From Streptococcus mitis (GTDB taxonomy: Bacteria; Bacillota; Bacilli; Lactobacillales; Streptococcaceae), in assembly GCF_009496285.1 (NCBI RefSeq), contig NZ_WIJK01000017.1, forward strand, positions 1-48,877: DNA of 48,877 bases, read 5' to 3'. Shown here one piece after another: positions 20,243 to 29,700 of this stretch. The first letter of the stretch is position 1. The number at the start of each line of letters is the position of its first letter. The notes beneath the pieces are model-generated. The model saw nothing but the letters and a program-made list of their open reading frames with translations. It made no database searches and was not told the origin of the DNA. A program made the translations under genes and the position numbers.

Positions 20243-21682
20243 ATTTTTTATTTATTAAGGTCATAATTCGTTTCATATTGACCACGAAGATGCTTGTGGC
20301 TGCCTGTAACTCCATGTTGAAAAGACCCGATGCCCTTGCAACATCAAAGCCATGTCTCTGTTTTAGTTCGGCATTCTTCGCTTCGATTTTATAGCGATGT
20401 CTGGCCATTTCTTTAAAATAAGGTGTTTCCTGAAATTTCTTCTGGAAAAGATGGTCGTTACTCTTAATGGTTATTGAATAAGTTTTAGACTTTGCCCCCT
20501 CCGTATAACACCCTTCCTTGGAAAGGCAACTCTTGCACTTCTCAATGTCAAAGTAATGAGTGACAACTTGATTTTTATTTTGATATTTTTTTCCTGTCCT
20601 TGCTTTGCGAACAGCCATGTGTCCTTCTGGACAGACAAATAGCCCTGCATCTTTATTAAATTCAAACGCATCCTCTTCTTTACGGTAACCTTTTGAAACT
20701 GAAGGGTTCAGTTTTGACACCAAATGAATCTTTTCTTTGCGAGCTAGTTGAATGTTGTCCTTTCCTGAATAAGCCGCATCACCAATAATAGTCTCGATGT
20801 CCAGACTATTTTCCTTTGTTTTGGCATATAACTCAGGTAAATATTTCCCATCGCTTTGTTCACCAGAAGTGACCACACAAGCAGTAATAATCCGTTCATC
20901 TGTCATAGCGATATGACTTTTATATCAGCTGTCTTATGTCCAAGTCTAGCCTGCTCCTTAACAGAAGCTTCCAAGTGTTCTAAGTCATCATCGACAGCCT
21001 CTTTTAGGTAATTGAACTTTTGAGAAACAGCCGGTAGGGCTAAGAGTTCCTCGTGTTTTTCAACCACAGCCATTAATTCCTCTGTATAGGTCAACTCTGC
21101 TTCGAGGTTATCTTCTTGAGGTTTCTTTGGAAATTCTATTTTGATATCTTCTGAATGTTTATAAATCGTTTTACGTAAAGCTTTTGAACGCTCCCTAAGA
21201 ATTTCTTGGGGCTTCTTATGATTATAATGAGATTTGGTGTGAGTGGCATCCACAATGAGGATTTTACTCTTAATCAAGTTATGTTCGAGTGCAATTTGAA
21301 CAGACTTTTGAATCAATACATCAAGCAGTTTGTTATCTTTAATTCTTAGCTTTCTAAATTTTGTCAGAGAGGATGGTTCGATAACAGAATCCTCCGGAGC
21401 TAGACCAAGAAAAAATTTAAAGGCCATATCTGACAAGGAACGTTCCACCACATCGACATCTGATAACTTATAAATATCTTTCAACAAGAGATATTTGAAC
21501 ATCATAATCGGTGAATAAGCTTTACGCCCAAAATCGGGACGATAATTCTTTTCTAGTTCATCATAAATAAAGCTGAAATCACAGAGTTCAGTTAGCTGAC
21601 GTAAAAAGTGGGTTTTCGGAACAACGATATTATACAAACTAGAATAAGGACTGACATCCATAGTTAACTGATTATCAAGCAT
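20241..21682 (-). pseudogene. IS1182-family transposase, broken by an internal deletion
   Basis: Two open parts: codons from 21682 to the TGA at 20903 (259 aa), and a second frame to 20241. The first part has the DUF772-like N-terminal region with FGRKAYSPIMMFKYLLLKD and the first catalytic Asp in ILIVDATHT. The second part has IGDAAYSG (second Asp) and AELKQRHG (catalytic Glu). At the junction (about 20913-20926) the protein passes from GHKTAD straight to YKSHIAMTDERI in another frame. IS1182-type proteins normally carry a short SFFG-like stretch here, so about 16 nt (1 mod 3) appear to be deleted. The start has GAGGTG upstream. Confidence 0.88.
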
Positions 21683-21745
21683 TATTTCACCTCATCTCTA
21701 GTATAACAAAAAAGCCATCAATTTGATGACTTTTTCAGTGGACTC

Positions 21746-21766
21746 AAAACCTCAGGTGTCTTTTTG
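21746..21766. terminator. Right half of the IS-split terminator
   Basis: AAAACCTC (target duplication) followed by AGGTGTCTTTTT. It overlaps the last codon and stop of nnrD. Without its left partner it cannot form the original hairpin, so nnrD transcripts should now run on into the IS, whose transposase has the same orientation. Confidence 0.65.
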
Positions 21767-22600
21767 TATCCTCTTCATGAAGGCTAGGATATGTTGACTA
21801 ATCGTGGTTGGCAGAACTACAAAATTGTCCTCAGCTAGTTCTTGAGCAATTGCTGAATGTAGATAGGTCGCTACAGTCACTCTTTCATAGAGACTAACTT
21901 GTGGAAATTGGCCTGCAAAGCCAGCAATCATACCAGCCAGAGTATCCCCCATGCCTCCAGTTGCCTGATAGGGGCCACCGACACTCAGCTGATAACAATC
22001 AACTTGTCCAGCTTGCCAGATTCGAGTCGCAGGACCTTTTTGAACTAAAATCGTTCCTGAAGGAAATCTCTTCAAAGTCTCTCCTGTTTCCTCAGTTCCT
22101 TGGGAAGTCAAATCTAATCCTGACAAGACTTGCCATTCCCTTTGATGAGGAGTTAAAACAAGCTGATCCTTAGGAAATTTCATTCCCGTCTTAGCAAAAA
22201 TGGATAGGGCACCACCATCCAGTATGAGGGTCTGGTCTTGATTTGAATAATGAAAGACTGTTTGGAGAAGCTCTTCTCCACGCTCATCATCCACTAGTCC
22301 AGGTCCGACCAAAACAACACTTGCTTTCTGTAACTGTTGCTCCAGTAATTGCTTATCATCAATGTCAAAAGCCATGGCCTCCGGCAGATGGCTATGCAGA
22401 GCTGGAATATTCTCTTTATCCGTCGCTACTGTCACCAAGCCTGCGCCACTTTTAACAGCCCCTAAGGCAGCCATAATAATCGCTCCCCCATAGGGATAAG
22501 TCCCACCGATCAAGAGAAGACGCCCGTAGTCTCCCTTATGACTAGAACGAGGACGCTCGATGATCACTTTTTTCAGTAGAGCTTGATCAATCTCTTTCAT
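21752..22600 (-). CDS. nnrD: ADP/ATP-dependent NAD(P)H-hydrate dehydratase
   Basis: Repairs hydrated NAD(P)H by dehydrating the S epimer with ATP or ADP, a metabolite-repair enzyme with a ribokinase-like fold. The 282-aa protein shows GDYGRLLLIGGTYPYGGA near the N-terminus, GAVKSGAGLVTVAT, LVGPGL, ILDGGAL, LTPHQREWQVL and GGMGDTLAGMIAGF. There is no N-terminal epimerase (NnrE) domain. The Shine-Dalgarno AAGGAG overlaps the last codons of the 274-aa gene, so translation is probably coupled. The stop codon lies in the target duplication of the IS. Confidence 0.93.
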   Translation of the reverse strand: MKEIDQALLKKVIIERPRSSHKGDYGRLLLIGGTYPYGGAIIMAALGAVKSGAGLVTVATDKENIPALHSHLPEAMAFDIDDKQLLEQQLQKASVVLVGPGLVDDERGEELLQTVFHYSNQDQTLILDGGALSIFAKTGMKFPKDQLVLTPHQREWQVLSGLDLTSQGTEETGETLKRFPSGTILVQKGPATRIWQAGQVDCYQLSVGGPYQATGGMGDTLAGMIAGFAGQFPQVSLYERVTVATYLHSAIAQELAEDNFVVLPTTISQHILAFMKRIQKDT

Positions 22601-22603
22601 ACA

Positions 22604-23428
22604 CTACTCCTTCAACTTATCCTTACAATGTAGTACTTGATTAACCTTGGTATTCCAAGCCTGTAACCCTTCTCCCTCATAGTCTAGGTAAATCACTCTA
22701 TCTTGTAATTGACAAGGAATCAAACCTTCAAAACAAGCCTTATCTTTTGACGGGATGATACACAAATGAAGAAAGGTATTCAAATCTAAACTATCTCTTA
22801 CCTTCGCAACATGATAGCCATCAAAGATATAACCTGGCGCTTGAATTAATTCTTCATACAGAAAATGAAAACTAACGCCAGGAATGAACTTTTCTTGCAA
22901 TTCCTCTTCAGAAGGTGCCCTTCCTAACAAACGCTCCATAGCGAGTCGGTAACCCGAAGTCGTATTAGACCATCCGAACATGATATAGTCAAAATAGTCT
23001 GCTGGATCAGAAGCTGCATTACGACTATCTGTAACTATCTCAGCCCCACTTTTACCAAATACTTTTACCGCCGACATGATTTTTCCAGTCTGAAAAATAG
23101 CCTGAGCCACCTCAACTGTACAAGTATGACTACAATAATTTGAAGTAACCAACTTCCTCTGGATATCATAGGTAGAAGCTACAAGGCGATGACTTGGTCT
23201 GTAGGGAGGAAAAAAGCTATGCTCTTGCAAGTAATCATGAATTTGTATTTTTAATTCAAGATTCTCACATTCCACAATGGTCTGACGATGATGGTCCTGT
23301 TCATAAGCAATAAACTTTGCTAGCTTCTCCAATTCCCATTCTTGAATCTGAGGATAGTTTTCAAGAGCAAATTGATACATCCCATCCCACTGGAGACTAT
23401 AATCTGCATTACAAACTTTTACAATCAT
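22604..23428 (-). CDS. Uncharacterised protein cotranscribed with nnrD
   Basis: 274 aa, soluble. The N-terminal half is helical with a His-rich stretch (EQDHHRQTIVE). The middle carries Cys and His residues in SNYCSHTCTVEVAQAIF and the well-ordered pattern SRNAASDPADYFDYIMFGWSN. This last region reminds me weakly of ADP-ribosyltransferase-like folds, but I do not recognise a family and assign no function. The start at 23428 is chosen because GAGGAGAAGGACC precedes this ATG, while the longer frame would use a GTG inside that site. Only 3 nt separate it from nnrD. An AT-rich -10 (TATAAT) lies about 30 nt upstream. Confidence 0.75.
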   Translation of the reverse strand: MIVKVCNADYSLQWDGMYQFALENYPQIQEWELEKLAKFIAYEQDHHRQTIVECENLELKIQIHDYLQEHSFFPPYRPSHRLVASTYDIQRKLVTSNYCSHTCTVEVAQAIFQTGKIMSAVKVFGKSGAEIVTDSRNAASDPADYFDYIMFGWSNTTSGYRLAMERLLGRAPSEEELQEKFIPGVSFHFLYEELIQAPGYIFDGYHVAKVRDSLDLNTFLHLCIIPSKDKACFEGLIPCQLQDRVIYLDYEGEGLQAWNTKVNQVLHCKDKLKE

Positions 23429-23490
23429 GGTCCTTCTCCTCACATTCTCTTACTTCAATTATACACCTCACTACCCAATTAATAAAGACT

Positions 23491-23662
23491 GTGGGACAGA
23501 AATCGGTAATTCGTTAGAATTCGATTTCACCGTCCCACCTCCGCACAGTTGAGCAGGGCTGTAAAAGCTGATGAAATCAGCGTAGTAGAACCCACTCAAC
23601 CACTGCGTCTTGCTCGACAATCCAAAGACAATCGAGAGGCTAGGACTTTTGTCCCAGCCTCT
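23491..23662 (+). repeat. Intergenic repeat, copy A
   Basis: 172-nt non-coding element that starts GTGGGACAGAAATCGG and ends CTTTTGTCCCAGCCTC. Copy B at 34909-35073 has nearly the same ends in inverted orientation and a diverged interior that shares TCGATTTC, GTCCC and CTCCGC. The right end forms a hairpin (GAGGCTAGGAC / GTCCCAGCCTC, one mismatch). It lies between the 274-aa gene and bgaA. No coding potential is seen. Confidence 0.6.
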
Positions 23663-23706
23663 TCTTTTATAATGGTTAGCTTTTTAAGAGCTGGAAGTTA
23701 TCAGCC

Positions 23707-26700
23707 TTATTTTTCTTTACGTTTAACAGTTAGTAGAGCCACTGATAAAACAAGACTGAGGCTTGCTAGGAAGGCAGCTGTATCAGATTGAGTTTCACCT
23801 GTTTCTGGAAGTCTTGCTGCACTTGCTTTTCCTGAAGCATTTTCAAGGGCCTCTCCATTAACTGTAGTTACACGATCTGATTCTACTGGTTCTTGGTTTT
23901 GTTCTTTATAGACAATCGCATAAAGTCCTAGATCTTTGGTGACAAATTCAACTGTGTCACCTACTAGCGTCACCCTTTGGACCTGCAAGCCTTGATCTAA
24001 GCTCATGTGATAAACCTCTTGAATCTGATCTTTAACTGGTAATCTTACTAGAACCGCACCTTTTGGAGCAACCATCTGGTTGTCTTTATCCAGTAATTTC
24101 ACTTGATAAGCATCATATTGCTTACCAGCTAATTCTTGGCGTAGAACTTTTTGAACTTGAAGCTTGAGATTAGCATCCAAGTCTTGAGATAGCCCTGCTA
24201 CCAGAACTCCAGTTTCCTTATCAGATAAGATTTGAACCTCTGCAGCTGGTTTTTCCACACTTGGAGCTGGCTCATTTCCCACTGTAGCCAATGTTCCTGT
24301 GTATTCTGGCAGCTCGTTCTTGGCTGCTTCCACAGCATTAACGCTACCTGTAAATTCTAGGACTTCGTTCTTAGCTGCCTCTACCGCATTGACTCCGCCC
24401 TTGAATTCTGGGACTTCTACTACCGGAGCTGGTTCGTTGCCTACTGTGCCGATTGCTTCTGTGTATTCTGGCAACTCGTTTTTAGCGGCTTCTACTGCAT
24501 TGACTCCGCCCTCAAATTCTGGCACTTCTACTACAGGAGCTGGTTCGTCGCCTACTGTGCTGATTGCTTCTGTGTATTCTGGCAATTCATTCTTAGCGGC
24601 TTCTAGAGCATTGACGCCACCTGTAAATTCTGGGACTTCATTCTTAGCTGCCTCTACTGCATTGACACCACCCTTGAATTCTGGGATTTCTACTACTGGA
24701 GCTGGCTCATCGCCTACTGTGCCAACTGCCTCTGTGTATTCTGGCAACTCGTTTTTAGCGGCTTCTATTGCATTGACGCCGCCCTCAAATTCTGGCACTT
24801 CTACTACTGGAGCTGGCTCATCGCCTACTGTGCCAACTGCCTCTGTGTATTCTGGCAACTCGTTTTTAGCGGCTTCTACTGCATTGACGCCGCCCTCAAA
24901 TTCTGGCACTTCTACCACTGGTGCTGGCTCGTCGCCTACTGTGCCGATTGCATCTGTGTATTCTGGCAATTCATTCTTAGCGGCTTCTACTGCATTGACA
25001 CCACCTTCAAATTCTGGGACTTCTACTACTGGCGCTGGCTCATCACCTGCTGTCCCGATTGCATCTGTGTATTCTGGCAACTCATGCTTGGCAGCTTCAG
25101 CAGCATTGACGCCACCATCAAATTCTGGAATTTCTACGACTGGAGCTGGCTCGTCACCTTTGCTAGTAGTAATGGCTGGTTTGACCTTAACTTCAACAAC
25201 TCGATCTTGCGCCTCAGTCGTATCTATATGAACAGTGGTACGGTTAAATCCTAGAACCTCAACATAATCAACTCTTTCACCCTTCTTACCTTCTGAGATT
25301 ACACGACGTTCATCTTGAGCTAAGTCATTGTTTTCACGAATAATTTCCTTAAATGGAATTTCGCTCTTGACAACTTCTAGACTTGGTCGTTCGAGAACAG
25401 GACTTTGGTCGCCTTCTTCAGGAACTATACGGTGACTAGGTTTGAAATGAATACGATATTCCTTGACAAGACTACCATCCTTAGCAAGAAGACGGACAAG
25501 AGTAGGAAGGTTATCCTGACTAGACTCAACAACCGTTGTCACACCGTGACCACTTGCTTGAGCAGTCACCTGTGGTTTAGTGCCATTTAAGCTCACTGTA
25601 TAATCTGAAACCTCAGGATCAAAGTTTTCTAATGCTTTTCCAGCAACCGAAATAGTCACTGAAGGAGTTTCCACATCATTTGCTTTAGCAGGCGAGTAAG
25701 CACTAAATTCGACCATTGCTAGACCATTAGTTGTAGATTTACGAGTCATGCGTGCTCGAATAGCTGTTGTCTGAATTGGATCAAAGGTAAATTCGATTGG
25801 CTTACCAGCCACGATTTCTCCAGACGCCTTATAAGGAATTTCTTGCCAGTTCTCTGCCTTGTTAAATGGATGATCCGCATTCTCTTCATAGCGAGAAATA
25901 GTGCTTGGTTCTGTATAGGCAGGCCCAACATATCTTTCTAATACCATTGTCGCTGGTGCGTCTGTTCCACTGTCCTTAAAGAACTGAATAGCTACTTTTC
26001 CAACAGACTGAGGTGTAATCTGACCATTCTTCTTAAAGAGAATTCCCACAGATGTTTCTTGATCTTTCGGAGTACGAGACCAGTTAGTCCAACGTCCATC
26101 TTCGTTAAAGTGACCATCGTTGATATAGAAAATTTTATCCCGAGAAGCTGCTTGTGTATCATTTGTAGTAGATGCAAAGGCTTTAGAATCTGTCGCATTA
26201 TTGCTTGCATTTTCTGAGATAACTTGATTACCTTTTGTAACAACTGTTACTTGCATCTTGGTTGTTAAGTCTGTTCCTAGAACATGACCAAGCACTTCAA
26301 AGTTACCTTCTTGGGCAGTCGCATGTTCTGGAACTGCATCCCATTGGACAGCAAGGTTAGCTTTAACCCAGCCAGTCTGTGATGGATAGTAGACTGTTAC
26401 TTCGGTAGGCAATTGAAGTTGATCGCCAACTTTCAAGGTCTGGGCACTATTTTCCGCAGCTGCTGGTTGTGTTGACTCTTTTTCGTCATCACGGAAGATA
26501 CGATATTCTTTAAGAACAGTTCCATCCTCAGCTTTCAAGATAAGACGTGTCGCACCTTTTTCACTTGTTGCTGGAACAACCGTTACCAAACCGTTGTTGC
26601 TGGCTGTGGCAGTGATTTCCTTGCTAGCTTGAGGAATATAATAATCTGTCTTAGATGGATTGAAATGTTCGAGCTTCTTACCATCTACTTGGATAGAAAT

Positions 26701-29700
26701 TTCTGAGCTGGTAGCACTTGGAACCTTACTTCCTAAAATAGTAATTTCTGTTAAACCAACACCAGCCTTTCCATCTGCCTTCTTCATACGCATACGAACA
26801 GCATAAGTTTCAACCTTATCAAATGTAAAGTGGTTTGTTTGACCTGCAGATAATTGTCCAGGAGCGTGAAGATTTTCTACAGCCTTCCAGTTGGCAGCAT
26901 TGTTAAATGGATGCTTCGCATCTCCTTGAGCATGATTGACATCGTTTGGAAGATCCGGAACTTCTTGACCGACATAGTATTCGATGACATATTCTTTTGG
27001 AAGTCCGATAGCTCCGTCTGTGTAGAAATCAACGGAAAGATTATCAACAAAGCGTTTGGTCAAATCTCCTGAATTACCAAACAAGATAGATGCCCAGTCA
27101 TTATCAGTACCTGTTTGCCATGTAGTCCATCGATTCTTAACATCTGTACTGGCTCTTGAAACTGTCAAGTCGTTCAAAGTACTTGCCGAATCATCCCCAC
27201 CCGTATTGGATACAATAGCAGCTGGCAATTGAGAACCAGTCCACTGTTTAGAGATATTATTTCCAGCAACAACTTGACTAGAAACACGAACATGGGCCTT
27301 GGTAGTTAGATGGCTACCCACTAATTGACCCTTGATTTCATAGATACCTTCAGTCTGACTCAAGTTTTCAGGAACCTTGTCCCAAAGGACATCTTTATAG
27401 ACAGTTGTTCCATTAGAATGATAAGCACGAACACTAGCAGGTAATTGAACCGTTTCACCCTTAGGAAGAGTGAGGCTGATTTCTTCTGCAACCTGCAAAC
27501 CTTCAACAGTTACATTTGCTAAAGCTTCAATATCTGTACCTTCGACATGACCTTTAAGGGTAAAGCTATGATAGTAACCAAGTTCTTTGACATCTACCTT
27601 GTCCCAAGTTACAGCTACCTTACGAGGCAAGCCCTTGTCAAATTCTGCTCCGATTTGATCAGGCAAATTCGGTTGCTGATTGATATCTGTAGAGATAGAA
27701 ACAGGATGCAGCTTGACAATTTTCTTGTCTACTGTATTTTCTTTTATCACAAGTTCAGTTGCTACAGACTGAGTCTTATCAGTTTGATTGTCAATACGAG
27801 GAGTGAGGGTTACACTACCTTTCTTGTAAAGAAGCAAGTTCTGGCCGTTCACTTCAAGATGTCCACCATCAGCTGACTTAGCTTCCAAATGGATATCTGA
27901 CGCTGAAAATTCAGTTTGTGTACCATCTTCGTAGTGCCCAATGACATGATAAGGGAGAACTTGGTCTTCTGTTGCAGTCTCTTTTCCTTCAACGCTTACT
28001 TCCAAGCGTGTCAAGGCAGGCGCTTCTTTCACAAATTGAATCAAGTAAGTTTGAACTAAATCGCCCTTCTGGTCACTCAAGAATACAGAAGCCTGATAAT
28101 CATTAGCTGCTGAAGCTTGTTGAACGGTTACCTGATAGCCTGTTGTCTGTGCTCCAACACTTGGGATTTTAGCAGTATAAGGAAGGGATACTCGGTAGTA
28201 GGTCTTTCCAGGCTCAAAGTTTTCAAGAGTCTTATCTCCAACCGTGAGACCTGTAACCGTATTTTCTGTTTCCTGATCACTCGCGATAAAGGTTGCCGTA
28301 ACCTCGTAGTCATTGCCTTCCAATTTACCAGTTGCTTCGGTACGTCCACCTTCTTTTGTCAAGGCAGATGGATCTTTCAAGGTCCAAGAAACGACTTCCG
28401 CATCAACTAAGTTACCATCTGATAAAACAGCTGTTACCGTTTTATCCAAATCTTCTGCTGCTGTTCCCACTGGGACTGTTGCTACCTTAGGCAACCACTT
28501 ATCGAGTGCAACCACCTTAACAAGAGCTTCAGCCTTGGTTTCGAGACCTTCCACACTACCAAGAACTTTTTTCTCACCAGCACTTGAAAGGAGATCTTCT
28601 GGGATGTCCCAAGTCACAGCTTTTTCTTCGACACTACCATCGCTATAAATAGCTGTCACAGTCTCTGGCAATTTAGGATTTTCGCTGACATCAGTTCTTG
28701 CTTTCACAGGGGCAAAAGCAACAAAATGGCGATTTTCTTTCTTGCCTGAAACGGTTGTGACTGTTGCATGATCAGAGGCTAAACCTGCAGAATCCGCATA
28801 AAGAGTGAATTTACCTTCTTTTTCAGTCGATTTTACAATGACAACACCTTTACCATTGAAGGCTTTTCTTTGCCATGTACCATCTTTCTGAGCCTTATAA
28901 CGTTCACGGCTAGCTTGTTCCCCATTGTCCACACCGACGATTTGGCCTTGGCCATGAAGATTGAAATGAACAAGATTATTGGCAGTTGGTACAACATTGC
29001 CGTCTTCATCAACGATTTCATAATGGATATAAGACAAATCTTTACCGTCTGCAGTAATGACATGTTCTTCCTTGGTGAGACGAACTCTAGCTGGCTCCCC
29101 TGCTGTTGTCACACTGTCACGCGCAATTTCTTTGCCATTTTCATCACGAGCAATAGCTGTTAAGGTACCTGGTTTATAGTCCACCAACCACTCAAGGTAC
29201 AATTCACTTGGTTTAGCTCCCTCGTGATAAGGGCGACCATCTTCAGTTGTTTTCTTAACAAATTCCTTCTTACCAAGGGATTCATTGTTCAAGAACAATT
29301 CTACGCTGGCGGCATTTGAGAAGGTCCGAACTGGAACCTTACCATTGACCAGCATATTACGTTCCTTGAGCGTTTCTTCAGTCCAATTCCAGTGAGGCAT
29401 GATACGAACAGTTGGTTTTTCTTTGGCACTATACCATTCACTACGGTAGAGATAGAAATCATTCTTAGGCAAGCCTGCCGTATCAATGATACCAAAATAA
29501 GAGCTTTTTACTGGTGTATTATCTTGGTTATGCCATGGTGTAGGTTCACCGATATAGTCAAAACCAGTCCAGATGAACTGACCTGCATAGCCAGCACGAT
29601 CACGGTCAAAAGTCCAAGATTCAGTAGCTGTTCTACCCCAGGCTACACGGTCATTACCATAGTCTGATTGTTCATAGTGACGATTTGGGCGATTGTCGTG

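Larger units (their letters stand above)
20159..21745 (-). mobile_element. IS1182-like insertion sequence, complete ends, inactive transposase
   Basis: About 1587 bp. The ends are inverted repeats of the form GAGYCCACTGAAAAAGT (left from 20159, right ending at 21745). AAAACCTC flanks both sides as an 8-bp direct target repeat. One transposase gene on the minus strand fills the element and carries a frameshift. A hairpin (20202-20242) after the transposase stop acts as the element's terminator. Family assignment is by recall of IS1182-type transposases (DUF772 N-terminus). The exact element name is unknown. Confidence 0.85.

Noticed and set aside
20903..20930. Programmed ribosomal frameshift in the IS transposase
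   Set aside because: There is no slippery sequence, and a conserved stretch is missing at the junction, so a deletion explains it better.
24271..25158. Regular repeats that could suggest a CRISPR array
   Set aside because: The units are 111 bp, in frame with bgaA, and have no unique spacers.
24299..25231. A 310-codon plus-strand open frame with repeated Ser/Thr/Ala/Pro units
   Set aside because: It is the antisense reading of the bgaA repeat tract. It has no ribosome site, and the repeats keep the frame open by periodicity.
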